Origin: Hsuehochloa calcarea
Taxonomy: Eukaryota; Streptophyta; Magnoliopsida; Poales; Poaceae
Reading direction: 5' to 3'
DNA: 64,000 bases
NCBI GenBank assembly: GCA_036346395.1
Contig: CM070602.1
Span: 15,509,098 to 15,573,097, forward strand
Shown: in pieces, positions 34,545 to 48,029 of the stretch
How positions within the stretch are numbered: the first letter of the stretch is position 1
Layout: every line of letters starts with the position of its first letter
Translations under genes and position numbers: made by a program
Notes under the pieces: generated by a model
The model's database searches: none
Told to the model about the DNA's origin: nothing
Seen by the model: only the letters and a program-made list of their open reading frames with translations

Positions 34545-36385
34545 TGTGGATATCGTGAGGATATGTGCATGATCTTAGGATTATGAGTCAATTGGCAATG
34601 GCTTTGTTGGTTTGCAAAATCTCGCGTTTTCGGGGTTGCTTCAGTTCTGTCAGACCACATGCGGTCTGACCGGTGGCATGGGCGGTCCGACCACCCGCGG
34701 AGAGGTCCGACCGGCCGTGTTTGCCGGTCCGACCGGGTTCGGTTCAAAGTGGGTTTTGGAGCTGAGCCAAAAATAGGTTGTGTAGGCAAGTGAGGGGAGT
34801 CTCCTGGATGTGGTCACATAATTTTTGGAGCTCCCAGTCAAAAGTTGTATTCATTTGAAAATTCCAGAAGGTTTTGGATTTTCGAGATGAATTTTTGGCT
34901 AAGTCATTTCGGGCGGTCCGACCGCCGTTGTGGAATCGGTCAGACCGGCTGTGTGGGGCGGTCAGACCGCCGATCACTTGGAGCTTAGCCTTGTTGGCAT
35001 TGTTGTGTATGGAATGTGTTCCATGTATGAATTTCAATGCTTTATTGTTGCATATTGCATTGTTGAACTAACGTGGGTCAAGTTGTGAAGAACTTATTCC
35101 CAGAGACGATTTGTTTGTCTATTGCTGTGCAGGTGGCTTGCAGGTCAACGACGTCAACAGTGAGGTGGATCGGGACTACGCTTGGATAGATGAGGTCCAG
35201 AACGATCAGGGATGCCGGGGTGAGGTCGCGTGACTCAAGCATGCTGCAGAATGGGCAAGATGGATCGAACGGATAATTCGTGGCAGCTGGTTGGATCAGG
35301 CGGTGCGGAAGTCGGTGCAAGTCTCTGGGAGGTTCCGATGGGATTCGGACGGGAGAGACTGGCCGACATGATGAGAGTCGCTGATCAACCTACACGTGGT
35401 GAAGCAGGCGATTGCTTCAACAGATATGTATGAGTGGGTCCCATGTGTGTGTGGGCCTTCATGGGAGCCCATTAGTGGAAACCCTAGGCCTCTCCTATAA
35501 ATAGAAAGGGGGGAGAGGAAAAACCCCCAAGCACTTTTAGCCCTCATTTGCAAAGCCCCTTGTTAGGGTTAGGGTTTGGAGAGATTGTGTGTGCTCTTTG
35601 GTTTGAGCTCTTGTCCTCCTTGAGGGAGTGGCTTTGTAAACATCTTGTTGGATCAATCAATCTTGTGATGCTTGCTTAAGAGATCGATTGTCTCCTTTGT
35701 GTTCTTATCTCTTTTGTTGATTTTGGTGCTTCCTTGATTCAAGTGTTTATGCTTGGTCTCTTGACCGATTTTATCTTGCTTTGATGTGTGGGAATACTCC
35801 TAGAATCATCTAAATCATCAACCCCCCACAAGCAAGTCTTGAATCAAGATTTTCATATTTTTAGGGTTTGAGCACCTCTTTGGTAAATCCTTAATAGATC
35901 GATTCTTCGAAGTGAATCTGAACGATCGTTGCTAGAAATAGATCTCAGATATCCTTAGGGAGGTGGGCTCCAAATTTGGTCAAGTTTCATTGGTTGAATC
36001 AAAAGTTGGACCAAATTTAGTTTTGGATTTGGGCTTGGTATTTCGGTTCTGGACTAAATCGGTCGGACCGATTTAGAAACGGCGGTCAGACCGCCAGCAT
36101 TCAGACCGCCCGTTAACGGCCGGTCGAACCGATTTCAAATCGGTCGGACCGCCCTTTGGCAGCCGGTCAGACCGCCAGTGTCTAGACCAGCCCAGTGAGA
36201 TCAATTCTCCACATTTGTGTCTTGTGGTTAAGGGGGTTATCGAATTCAGCATAAGGCTTCCTCTGTGCGTTTACTGATCTTCTTAGTTTTCATAGCTAAA
36301 GGAGAAAAGTTCGTGTTGAATTTGATTAAAGCGAAAAATTGAGAAAACGCCTATTCACCCTCCTAATCGCCTTTACGGTCCTACA
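34545..36385 (+). repeat. 3' LTR of element C
   Basis: It is 1841 bp, nearly identical to the 5' copy with scattered substitutions. TATAAATA is at 35496-35503. Confidence 0.93.
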
Positions 36386-36682
36386 ATTTAATGAGTTAGC
36401 CATTTTGAGACAGACCCGAGATATGTCTGGGGTATATGTGACTTTGCTGTTTTTTTGTATAACGGCTAGCTTTTTGCTTTTGGGGCTATATATATACTTG
36501 GGTTTGAGCTCTCATTTAGCTATCTTAGCAGTCGAACGTGAGTGTAGATTGGCATTTCCGTATAAATGGGTACATGTTTGACTGGAAAGTGCTTCTAGTA
36601 ATCAACAAGTAGCAGCATGTGTTTGAGAACATTTTGAAAAAAAAAATTGAATTTAAAGTATTTGGGGATGTAAGGAGTGCAA
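36386..36682. mobile_element. Right fragment of the older host element D
   Basis: It contains agatatgtctggggtata (about 36418), similar to sequence left of A. A TATATATA TATA-like run lies near 36490. Class and end are not resolved. Confidence 0.35.
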
Positions 36683-36777
36683 AGCTACAAAGGAAAATTC
36701 GTGAAATACCACCCTAAAGAATGATGACCCTCGAAACATCATTCCAAATATTGGCCTTCGTACTATACCACTTAAAA

Positions 36778-36850
<73 letters not shown>
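36778..36850. repeat. (TA)n microsatellite
   Basis: An uninterrupted run of about 70 bases of alternating A and T lies at the edge of the nested inverted-repeat element. Confidence 0.98.
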
Positions 36851-36852
<2 letters not shown>

Positions 36853-37735
36853 ACTGTAGAGTCTTAGGTTTTGAAATTTATCACTGCAAAGTTTTTTTTT
36901 TTTGAGAAATGCCACTACAGAGTGCTCATTTTTTTCTTCGAGAAGTGTCACTACAGAGTGCTCATGCTTTGAGATATATCATTATGAAAAAATCAGGACA
37001 ATAATGCCCTTGTCTTCTTCCTTTCTCTTCTTCCCCACCTTCATCCTCCCTCTCAACCATGGTTGCCTCCTTCCTCGTCATGTCAATCCCTCCACCTCAA
37101 TGAGAGAGAGAGAGAAGCCAATATCATCAGTAGTAGGATTACCACAACAATACACCAAGCTGCAGTAAGGAAATAGCGAGTGGATACACTCGAGGCACAC
37201 CAACAAAATGGAGCACACAAACTACAAGAAGATAAATGCAGTTCCTTTCTATTGTATAATACAGGAGTGACCCTATAGCTAGATGTTCTTCTGTTCTTTC
37301 CGTATTGCATGTAGTTCCTTCAGTTCTTCTCAATCCTCTATTGTAGATTTGTTAGTAGACCAAGTACAAGTCAGGCGATGGAGTGAGACGATGAGGTATG
37401 GATAGATCGAGCTAGAAGATCAATCGTGTATAAAATGAAGTAGCCAAGACATTTGCCCCTATGTCATTCGTTGACATCACAGTTGGGGAGGGAGAGAGGT
37501 GGGGGAAATGGGGAGGGAGAGAGAAAAGAGAGAAATGGGGGAGGGAGTAGTGGTTGCCACGCGAGGGGTGGAGGTGGGGAATGGGAGGGTGGAGGAACAT
37601 AACAGGGACGTTGTTGTTCAAATTTTTTTCATAATGATAAATCTCCATTGTCACCTATTTAGCAGTGGTATGTATCGAAACAAAAACTCTATAGTGGTGT
37701 ATAAAACTTTTACAGTAGTGTATATCTAAATAACC
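36779..37735. mobile_element. Second inverted-repeat element nested in the first
   Basis: The left arm (about 36848-36895, gccactgtagag ... atcactgcaaag) pairs with the right arm (about 37640-37735, reversed: acaccactatagag ... accactgctaaa). It interrupts the left terminal repeat of the surrounding element. The left edge is blurred by a TA microsatellite. No transposase is seen. Confidence 0.55.
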
Positions 37736-38635
37736 CAAAACGATATGCTGATTCGCATGATACCATTTCCTATCCTTTTATTGCATTTACCTGCTATTTC
37801 ATTTTTTTTCTTAGCCATGTGAAATGACCTTTTTTCCCCTAGAGCGACTGGTTGGACCTTTCATACAACTCCTGTTGGACCGACCGAGCTGGTGCGCACT
37901 CATTCCCCTTGGATTGCTGTCTTAACGGTTTCTTAGCCATTGACTGACGCAATCAAGACTCCTCTAAAAGTACTAGTTGTAATAAAGTACACTTATCAAC
38001 ATGATAGCACACAAGAGGCGCAACATCAAAATTTTGCTTCAAAAGGCAAGTAAATCACGATTGAAAATTCTCTTTGGAAGTATTAGTAGTAATAAAGCAT
38101 ATTTAATCAAGATAGCATATATTGTGATAGTATACAGAACCTGAGTGTGGTCCAACCATGGGCAAAAGGCAATTTTGCATGGCTAAGAAAAAATATGAAA
38201 TAGCAGGTAAATGCAATACAGATGATGGGTTTAAAGGTAATTTCGCATGGCTTAGAAAAATGAAATAGCACGTAAATGCAATAAAAGGACGGGAAATGAT
38301 TTTTTGTGCACTTTGGAGTGGTATAGTACGAAGCCAATCTTTGGAGCGGTGTTTTGAGGGTTGCCATTATTTAGAGTAGCATTTCACAAATTTTTCCAAC
38401 TTCAAATGCACGCAGATTGTGTGCTACACTGGACAAATGCAAACTTTCCATTTGAACAAGTTCACGTGTTAATTGTTAGTTTGTTAGTACTAAAAATCCA
38501 CACTGGTGGCGAAGAGATGACTACAAAACTTCTTAGGGCTAGATCATGTATGGAACACATGAAAGTAAGACATAGGATTTAAGGATTTGGGAAAGTAGCA
38601 TGTATATGAGAATGCCAAGAATTTTAGTGTGCAAA

Positions 38636-40199
38636 TGTTGGGATACGGGTAGGCTACACTGACTGATAATTCAAAATTTCTACTACGTAAACTAGGAAGT
38701 TATACAAGCAAGAGACCATAGATCGTTACCACTAGACGTGCAATGCAGCGGAAGAAGAATTGGAGCAGCTGAATCCAACGTAGAGCGCGTTGATGTAGTA
38801 GTCGTAGTCGATCGTCCGGTGTCCTCGTCGCCGATCGTCTTCTCCAGCAACCAGTCGCGTCCCTTGCGAAGTCGTGGATCGTCCTTTAGCGCAATAGCAA
38901 CCGCAGTAGCACCTCTACGGTATTCACATGTCTAGGGATGGAACACCGTATGCTGGTGTACTAGCACCAACTCGCACGGTAGAGCTCTTGAAAAGATTAC
39001 GGCTAGGGTTTCGGTGGAGCAACTCATGTCACGTCTTCTCCCAACAGTCTTATGCATCTCCATATATAGTGTCCATGACGGATTCTATCCGAACACGTTT
39101 GTTCCAACCCGTTAAGTGTGTGACCCGGTAGGTTCACGCGTAAACGGTTCTGACTCGGAAACACCTTTCCGACCACAAGTCATTAGCGGTTCATAGCTGG
39201 ACATAACGATTCCTGAATACACATAAATTATATCAGACGAACCATAATGCAACATGATCTACGACTAGATCCTTATCATTTATGACCAACTCGTATATCC
39301 ATACGACCAGTTCATATTTAGTCAAGACTAGTTCATAAATCCTTACGATTAGTTTACGACCACTTAGTGATTATGGTCGATCAGTCTACGACTAGATCGT
39401 ATCTCCATACGACTAGTCCGTATCTGATCGAACTGAGCGACTTGCTTGTGTATTCTTCCTTTGCCTCACGATATCTGGTTGAACTTTATGTGAGATAATT
39501 TATCATCCATGGACTGTTAAATACTTTCTCGATCAAGTGTCAGATAACTTCACATGGTCGAACTCTTCGACCACTAGTGGTAAGGCCATGCACTTTCTTT
39601 ATCCGACGACATTGAGGGGCCCAGAGATATCTCTCCTGTTATGTTAGGAGGGGCAAATCCCATATTCAACCAGTTACATTCCTCCGCATGTTTCATAGCA
39701 TACCTGAAAGCTACCTTTATAACTACCCATGTACAGAGTAGCGTTTGGCAACTCCAAAGTGTACTATTACACATGTAGGAAATCATGTTGATCTCAGGTC
39801 TAAGGATTATACATCATCATTGCTTGAGACAACTAATAACACATGAAATCATAACAATCTCAGCAGTGTCTCAAGGTGGGTCAATCCAACACCATATTCT
39901 CTAACATGTGTTCACATTATTGATTCGATATCTCTATATTCATGACTGGTGAACTATGGTCATCAATCAATACATGTGTTGGTCGATGAGTCACTAGTGT
40001 TCTGACCAGTGACTTCCGACCAGGGATACATTTAGAACGACATCATATAAGTTAAAGAGCTTCACCAACAAGTCACACACTTGTTAATCTTTATAACCGA
40101 TGATTCATTCAAGGAACAGAATAACATTTATTCAATAGCACTTAAACATAAATGTGATACAATAATCTCTATGATCGCCTCTAGGGAATATCACCAACA
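38636..40199 (-). mobile_element. Solo LTR, BARE/Angela/RIRE1-like Copia
   Basis: A 1564-bp unit with TG/CA ends (tgttgggatacggg ... ccctctagg-type start when reversed: TGTTGGTGATATTCCCTAGA) has no partner LTR in the window. The flanks gcaaa (38631-38635) and tcaaa (40200-40204) match at 4 of 5 bases. The reversed start resembles the BARE/Angela LTR start. The assignment is by memory of consensus ends, so the family name is tentative. Confidence 0.72.
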
Positions 40200-40630
40200 T
40201 CAAATGCATGCAAATTTATATTATAATTAAGGTTGTCATAATCGTGATCCTGAATCAGATCGAATGTTCTTCAGCAGGATTGCGAATCATAGGATCGATA
40301 TAGAATCTAATATTCTATTTGATTCTACCAAAGATTTTTTTAAAATGTACATTATATTTTAACACTTATACACTTTTCAAACTATACTTTTAGAACTTTT
40401 GTTTACCAAAATGTAGAGCAAAGCAAAGATCATTTGTTATTTATCCAAATTATAATGGACCTGAAGAAATAAAAAGTAAAAATTTACACAAAAAGGGACA
40501 TATGCAAATAATTGTTTATAATAAATCACTAGAACTAGGTAGGATCGTATTAAAAAAAATTATCACGGTACTGTAATTTTTTTGTTAGAATCGTAATAAT
40601 ATTAAGATTCTATCAAATTAAGACACTACC

Positions 40631-43600
40631 TGTAACATCCCAAATTTCAGAGCTTTAAAAATCTTTTAAATATTGGTAGCAAGAAAATTCATCATTTGGA
40701 TTTATTTGAATATTAAATTAAAAAGCTTAATATGGACTTTAAGGACAAATTGATTTAATGTGCTTAATCCCAACATCAACAATTGTCAAAACTATTTTAT
40801 TTAGATTCTACATGCTTGGATATATTTTATATAATTTTCTGGAATTTTTCCAAAGTCATTTGCTATTTTCTAATTGCTATTTGCATTTTCTGGATTTATT
40901 AAAAATAAAATCTATTTTAAATTTCTTCGGAACAGTGCTAGGCCGGAGCCCAACACTATTCCAGCCCGCTCACTCCCAGCCGTTGGATCGCAATTGCACC
41001 GCGCCTGCGTTCGCCCGCCTTGCCCCACTGGATCTCCGCCGCGTGTCCCTTTCGGTCGATCCGCCGCCGCTTCGCCGCGTCTCGCTCGGCCGACCGGTGG
41101 GCCCGCGACGAGTCGTCGTCTCGCGCCGTCTTCTTCTTCCTCGCGCCGCGCACGAGTCCGCCATTGCTGGAGCTTCAAGTCTATCCGACAACGGCGATTC
41201 TCTCGCTGATTTCTTGAGCCGACCCCACCAAAACGTGTCTCCGGTTATTCCATATCCGTTCCAAACCAAATCAAACCCCGAATCGGTTTCAATCTCCGAA
41301 AATCTTGGAATTCAAAACCCTACTGTTCGGACCGAATTGGGGTTTCAAATCTCGGCGTCTCCGAGCCTATAAGTACCCCCGTAGCACCGCCTGGACCTCC
41401 GCAACCCTTAGCCGCCACTCCCGTCGCCCCGATCGCCCTAGCGCCGCCGCATTCCAAGTTTTAGGGTTTTCGGCCGAGCTTCTTCTCCGGTGGATTGCGC
41501 CGCCGTCCTCGTCGCCCTTGCTCCACCGACTGCACCGTTGTGATCAGCAAGTCTCAGGCTACCTCGTGCGCACCACCTCGTCGCCGGAACATCGCCGGAG
41601 CGTCCGTCCGACAAAACCAGTGCTCTCTCCGCCGCTTCTTCCTCGCCGCCGGCCATCTCCGTCAACCCCAGGTGCTCAAACCAGTGCCCATGTGTGCGCA
41701 TTAACCTCCTCTACACGTTGGTACCACTCACCGTCGGCGAGTCGCCGCCGTTCGCCGTTGCCATTGGTTCCCGAGCCATCGCCGCCGTCGATCTGATGTG
41801 GCAGCCCGCGTCAGCGTCCACCTCAGCCCCTGTGCGTGCGTGTCAGCCTTGTTGGCGCCGCGTCAGTGCCACCCGCGCGTGGGTGCGCCACCTCAGCCCC
41901 GACCCGGATCCAGAGGCTTGGTGGATTTGGTCCACGTGAGTAGCGTGCCAGCGATGGGGTCCCACATGTCGATACGGTTTTAAAATATTTCTTTTTCTGG
42001 AAATTCTCGGCTGACGCAAGCATTGCGCAATAATCCGATTTTCCTTTATAAAAATAATTCGGGAAATTCGAGAAAATCCAAATTAGGGTTTAATTGATTT
42101 TCAAATCTTCCAAAGCCCATATCTTTTGCATCCGAAGTCCAATTGAGCCCATTCAAATTTGTAAATTCATATAAAATTAAGATCTATTTAATGGTGAATT
42201 TTATTTGATTTTTGGAGGTTGTTTTGCCTCTGTTATTTATTTGTTTTGTTTCTTTTGTCTCGTTTGCGAGTAGACGTCGATACTTCGGGGAATTTTGCAG
42301 AAGGAGCACCTCAAGACCAAGACCAATATCTAGATCTATTCCAAGGCAAGTTATACCTTTGATCATATTGAACCTAGTTTTCAAAATATTTCGTTTCAAT
42401 ATATTGCATTCTATTTCAAGTATTTATTTAAATGCTTTTGGGTGTAGTTATTAATCCAAATTGTTATACCACCTTGTCTATTGTATGTCATGATCTTTTG
42501 TCACCCTAGGTTGGTTCATTATTAGTTGGTATTATCGTAGCACCAACGTGGGTTGGTTAGATACGATTAGACTGCTTAGCCATGCCACGAGTCATCATTT
42601 CATGTGAGAGTTGCAATTATAAACTTGACTAAGTGATTATGGAACTGTGTGATGAATCTCTGTGTGCTGTGTGCTGTTACTCGTTGATGGCATGTGTTGC
42701 ACTTAACCAACAGGGTGGAAAAAGATTTAGATTGAGGCAAATGGTGGATTCTGTGTGAATGGTGGAGCTGTGTGCTTATTAAACTTTGTGATTTGGGTTA
42801 AAACTGAAAGTCTTGCCTTGGTCAATTAAGGACTTAACTTTGTGCGCCATTGAACTGGGCCTTCTTGTCGACCACATGCCTAGTATGGGTGGGCTGACTT
42901 AGTAAGTTATGGAGTCTTGACATTGACAACTCAAAGTTGTATTTAAGGCGTGTGATGGGTGGAGGTGTGATATATCACATCGCGGGGCGGTTACGCATCC
43001 CCGTCCAATGGTGTGTGTCGTTCCAAGGGTGTGTGTACAAATTGACTACGATAAAGCACACCAGGAGTGTCATTGTTTGAGATGAAGTCTCTGAAAGGTT
43101 TTGTTATGGTCAGTGATCGCTACACTGATTGTATCGTGTGGGTAAAGTGTACAGCCTCTGCAGAGTGTTTAAATCAATCTATTCGAATAGCCGCATCCTC
43201 GGATATGGACATGCTCGAGAATTTCACACGAGGGGTGGTTTTTCATAAAAACAAATGGGAAGGGTCAGCTGTGTGAGATAACTTGTTCAGCTGTGTGAAA
43301 GAACTTGATTAGACTATGTGTACTTTGTGAAATCAATTGTTAACTTATTATTGTCTATTTGTTTTGAATTATGCTTTCAATCTATTATTTGTATTCAATT
43401 GCAAATGTTGCATTTCTGCAAAATAACCACAGAAGCCATTCCTTTGGAATAAGCCATCATGTATAAATGCATTCTGTGGTATGACTTGCGAGTACGGTGT
43501 GTACTCACTCTTGCTAAACAAATCAACAGAAGTGGAGGAGTCGTCGCCTGCTTTTGAAGAGGAATTCTACGAAGGTTGAGCGTTAGGGTCTTGATCGATC

Positions 43601-43867
43601 GGTTGCTGTGGTAAATTGATGGGAGCCACCGAGTTTATTTCGTTTCATTGCAGCTTTATTTCCTTATTGTCAGCCTTGCATGGCTTAATAAATGTAAAAC
43701 TCGACCGTAAGGTCCCAACAGTTATTTGTTATTTAAAGGTACTCGTTTATTCTTATATTCGTTGTATGGATGTGATATTTCATCAATGTTGACACTGTGT
43801 GCACTAGCGTGATCTGGACTAGTGCGTAATACACGAGGGTCCAGATTTGTATATTTGGGTCCCGACA
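40631..43867 (+). repeat. 5' LTR of element E
   Basis: It is 3237 bp. A TATA-like CTATAAGT at 41367-41374 and an AATAAA at 43687-43692 suggest a transcript start near 41400 and a long R region. The GC-rich leader at 40970-41900 holds long but non-conserved ORFs. Confidence 0.95.
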
Positions 43868-43871
43868 GAGG

Positions 43872-43883
43872 TGGTATCGAGCC
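43872..43883 (+). promoter_or_regulatory. Primer-binding site of element E
   Basis: TGGTATCGAGCC follows the 5' LTR by four bases and resembles the initiator tRNA-Met complement with one base missing, as in element B. Confidence 0.8.
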
Positions 43884-45088
43884 ATCTTGTAGGTCTTGAC
43901 CTTAGCTAGATTGGCCGTTGTAGTGTGTCCAAACTATTTTCTAGAGCAAAATTAACTTACAAGATTAATTGAACTCCTTAACTCATCTCATGTCTCTCTT
44001 GACTCAACTATTGTTGAAATTCTTTCTTTCCCATTGTTTTGAAGTTGTTTTCATATCCTTGTCCATCTTGACAGATGCCTCGTCTTGAGTTATGGAGAGC
44101 GCAAGGGAGGACTTGCCGCCGAGCTTTGGAAGTTGCTACAAGTACTTGGAGGGTTCGATCGTCCATTGTACCGTGGCGGTGCTTGGATTGTGAACGCCGA
44201 GATCGTGGAGTGATCGCCATTTGACCGCTCACGCCAGTGAACACCAAGGCGAGCAAACCATCGAACATCTCACTCGAAGGAGTATTTGAATTGAAGCAAT
44301 CCAGAGTCTTCGCACCTTGCCATCCCGAGGATCGCGCAACATCTACTCGAGAGCTTCGTGACACGCTTTCCGTTATCATCCCGCACTTCCGACGTGGATC
44401 TTGCCGCACGCTTTCCGTCTCACGAAGGGAGAAGACAACGCCACCGTCGTGCATCTCGCCCGATTCGCATTGCTCGGAAGAATCGTTGGAGTTAGCCGCC
44501 ACATAGCTGGAGTGTACCTATGAGACTCTTCAGAGAGCTGAAGAAAGGATCGCCATATTAGAAGAAACTCTTTATGGACGACACGATCACGAAGAAGACA
44601 CTGAAGAGGAAGACCCAGAGGAAGCTGATGGACCGGCTGAACCAGAAGAGCCAGCAGAGGCGCAGAGCTGAAGCACCAAGAAGACTGCACGGGGACACTG
44701 CTCCTATTGCACCATCCCCGGACATCGATCGATCGGTTTGCAAGGATGCCAGCTCACTTTCAGGTCTACAGCAGGCGGGAGCACCGTCAAGGCTACGGAG
44801 GCTATTTGATTGAGTAGTCTGTTCGCGTTGTTTCAGGCTTAGCCAGTGTTATGTCTTGAGTCGCCCTTTAGGCGGTAGTTTGGTGTGCTTAAGTTCGTCT
44901 TTATTTTTGTGTGCAAGTATGAGCTGCAAAGGCCCTTAGGCATTTGTTGCAAGCCATACTATTATCTTAATCAATATAAGAGTTTCAGTTGAGTTTTCCT
45001 AAAATATGTTGTTGGGTTTTACCTACCCCGCTTAGTTCTACAACTCATCTCGTGCTTGCTACCTTATCTAACCCCTGGAGATTCACCA
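43884..45088 (+). other. Untranslated leader of element E between primer site and gag
   Basis: About 1.2 kb without a convincing ORF on the plus strand. Overlapping short frames at 44008-44813 show no known domain. Confidence 0.6.
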
Positions 45089-45089
45089 G

Positions 45090-46719
45090 ATGGTTCAGAC
45101 TCGTCAAGCTGCTGCAAGTGGTTCCGATACTCCGTATCGGAAGGGCGAGAAGACCCCGCGAAGCAATTCCACCACAAGCACCTTCAGTTGATCTGCAGAA
45201 TTTTAGAGCATTCATGACAGCTCAGACCCAGCTGATGTACACCATGATGAATCAGATGCAAGCTATGAATAACCAGAACAACAACAATCAGCATCACAAT
45301 GGATCCCCAGTTGCTCATGGTCACAATGGATCATCCAAGTTGGCGGAGTTTATGAGGACCCGTCCACCAATTACCTTTTCTGGACATGTCTCACCAGTAG
45401 AAGCTGATGATTGGCTTCGTGTCATTGAGAGAAAGCTGCTGATCACTCAATGCAGCGATCATGAAAAAGTTCTGTACGCCTCTCATCAGATGGAAGGCAT
45501 TGCCGTCGAATGGTGGGAAAACTTTTGTCAAAGACATGGAACGCCGCAAGATATTACTTGGGAAGAGTTCACAACGCGCCCGCCATATCATGTACCAGAA
45601 GGAATCATGGATCTAAAGAAGGATGAATTCCGTGCTCTCAAGCAAGGAGGAATGTCAGTGACTGATTACCTCAACAAGTTCTCACAACTTGCTCGATATG
45701 CTGCAGAAGATGTCGCCACTGACAAGGCTCGTCAGAGTCGTTTTCTGAAAGGATTGAACACTGGACTTCAAGTCAACTTGATCGCCCACACCTTTCCTGA
45801 TTTTCAAGAGTTGATCAACAAGGCTTTGATTCTAGAGGATAAGCGCAAGGAATTGGAAGATCATCGTAGCGCGCAGAATGGCTCGGCAGGAAGTCACCAA
45901 CCCGGTGAGGGCAAGAATGATTCCGCCGCGAGCTTAGCCGTTTTCACCACGCAGTCGCGGACCACTGCACCAACTTCAACACCTCGCCCAGTTGCTCAGA
46001 ACTTCCGCAACCCTGCACCAGTCAACCCCAATCCAGTAAGCAACCCACAGAATACAACCAGAGTTTGCTTTACCTGTCGTCAGCCAGGGCATTTCGCCAA
46101 CCGATGTCCGCAGAATGGGACTATCACTCCAGTACGCTTCAACCTTGGAAACACACCAGCCAAGACACCAGTACAAGGCAACCATCAAGGAACTTCTCAA
46201 GCTACCGGTCAATCCGGAGGAGCACCGCCATCAGTGGTCAGAGGCCGTGTCAACCACGTCACTCTAGAAGGAGCCCAAGAAGCACCTGACGTTGTACTGG
46301 GTAAGTTCCTAGTAAATTCAGTACCTGCATCAGTTCTGTTTGATTCTGGAGCTTCGCATTCGTTTGTTTCTGGAATTTTTGCAACCAAGAATAATTTGAA
46401 AGTTATGCAACTTAAGCATACTCTGTTAGTCCAGTCGCCTGGAGCAGAGCTAAGTTCTAAAGTTGGATGTTTAGGAGCTAGGCTACTCATAGCTGGAGTT
46501 GAGTTTCTAGCCAACCTAATAGTTCTAGACACTCAGACCATAGATGTCATCCTTGGTATGGATTGGTTATCCAAACATAAAGCAGTGCTAGATTGTGGCC
46601 GAAGAGCCGTGACAATTGAGGATACCACAGGAAAGAAAGTAGAATTTCTAGCCACCTCAGTACGTGATGGACATTTGGTAATCAACGATCAAGACAGCTT
46701 TGGAAGACGTACACAGTAG
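45090..46719 (+). pseudogene. Element E gag-protease
   Basis: A likely start at 45090 (MVQTRQAA...) shifts frame near 45165 into an open frame running to TAG at 46717. It shows a retrotransposon gag domain (about 45350-45860; WWENFCQRHG, F-x-A-L-K-Q-G), a CCHC knuckle C-F-T-C-R-Q-P-G-H-F-A-N-R-C near 46066-46107, and an aspartic protease with L-F-D-S-G-A-S-H-S-F near 46340. The stop before RT and the early frameshift break the polyprotein. Confidence 0.85.
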
Positions 46720-46795
46720 TCGAGATTACCGGATGTATTTCGGAAGAGTTACCAGAATGCCACCGGACCGTGATATTTAGTTTGTCATCGATCTA

Positions 46796-47983
46796 GTGCC
46801 AGGAACAGCACCAATTTCCAAGAGACCCTATCGGATGCCAGTCGATGAACTTGTGGAAATGAAGAAGCAGATAGAGGAACTACTGGAGAAAGGTTTTGTA
46901 AGACCTAGTTCGTTGCCATGGGGAGCACCAGTTTTGTTCGTCAAGAAGAAAGATGGAAGTATGAGAATGTGTATCGATTATCGTTCTCTCAACGAAGTCA
47001 CCATCAAGAACAAGTACCCATTGCCCAGAATAGATGATTTGTTCGACCAGATGAAAGGAGCCGGAGTATTCTCCAAGATCGATCTGCGGTCAGGTTATCA
47101 TCAGTTGAAGATTTGTCCTAAGGATGTACCAAAGACCGCTTTCTCAACCCGGTATGGACATTATGAATTTCTAGTCATGTCTTTTGGATTGACTAATGCC
47201 CCTGCCTATTTCATGAACATGATGAACAAGGTATTCATGGAATATTTGGATAGGTTCGTAGTAGTATTCATTGATGATATTTTGGTATACTCAAAATCAG
47301 AAGAAGAGCATGCATACCATTTGAGATTTATCCTAGAGAAGCTCAGAGGACATCAGTTGTATGCCAAGTTCAGCAAGTGTGACTTTTGGAAGAAGAAAGT
47401 TGATTTTCTCGATCATGTGATGACAGCCGAAGGAGTAGCAGTTGACCCCGGAAAGGTTAAAGCTGTAATGAATTGGGAGCAGCCCAAGACGGTTACTCAA
47501 ATTCGTAGTTTCTTGGGAATGGCAGGATACTATCGTCGTTTCATTGAAGGGTTCTCAACGATTGCTAAACCTCTTACGCAATTGTTGAAGAAAGAGAAGA
47601 AGTTTATTTGGACCCCAGCTTGTGAAGAGAGTTTTCAAGAATTGAAGAAACGTCTGACTTCAGCCCCAGTGCTAGTTTTGCCGGATATCAGCAAGGATTT
47701 TGATATCTATTGTGATGCTTCGCGTCAAGGATTAGGATGTGTCCTTATGCAAGAAGGAAGAGCTGTCGCTTATGCGTCAAGGCAATTAAGGCCTCATGAA
47801 GAGAACTATCCTACCCATGATTTGGAATTAGTTGCCGTAGTGCATGCTTTGAAGATTTGGCGTCATTATCTCATCGAATGTCATTGTGAAGTCTACAGCA
47901 TCATAAGAGCACGAAGTACATATTCACTCGACCGATTTGAACATGAGACAGAGAAGATGGTTGGAATTAATAAAGGATTATAA
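46796..47983 (+). pseudogene. Element E reverse transcriptase and RNase H
   Basis: The 395-codon frame includes RT blocks R-M-C-I-D-Y-R-S-L-N, F-S-K-I-D-L-R-S-G-Y-H-Q, S-F-G-L-T-N-A-P and the catalytic F-I-D-D box, then the RNase H start (Y-C-D-A-S, A-Y-A-S-R-Q-L). It loses frame near 47900, in the usual TDHKSL block. The upstream link to the protease is also out of frame. Confidence 0.9.
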
Positions 47984-48029
47984 TCTTGGAATCCATTACC
48001 ATCTGGTAAGGCCAATGTAGTTCGATGCA

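Larger units (their letters stand above)
28589..36385 (+). mobile_element. Copia element C, same family as B, opposite orientation
   Basis: LTRs of about 1.84 kb lie at 28589-30428 and 34545-36385 (TGTGGATATC ... GGTCCTACA), with the primer site TGGTATCAGAGCC at 30431-30443 and AAGAGGGAGAT before the 3' LTR. The LTR ends are those of B in reverse complement. The interior carries a long gag but no protease, integrase, RT or RNase H. The flanks gcaca and attta do not match, so no target duplication is visible. Confidence 0.92.
36692..38397. mobile_element. Mutator-like inverted-repeat element with nested insertion
   Basis: Long terminal inverted repeats: 36692-36778, continued after the nested element at about 37740-37830, pair with 38397 back to about 38215. 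Ends read ggaaaa(a)tt(c/t)gtgaaat. The flanks agctacaaa (36683-36691) and aacttcaaa (38398-38406) match at 7 of 9 bases, fitting a 9-bp Mutator-type target duplication. No transposase is seen. Confidence 0.7.

Noticed and set aside
44008..44813. ORFs on both strands between primer site and gag of element E
   Set aside because: Untranslated leader. The overlapping frames share no conserved motif and start codons are poorly placed.
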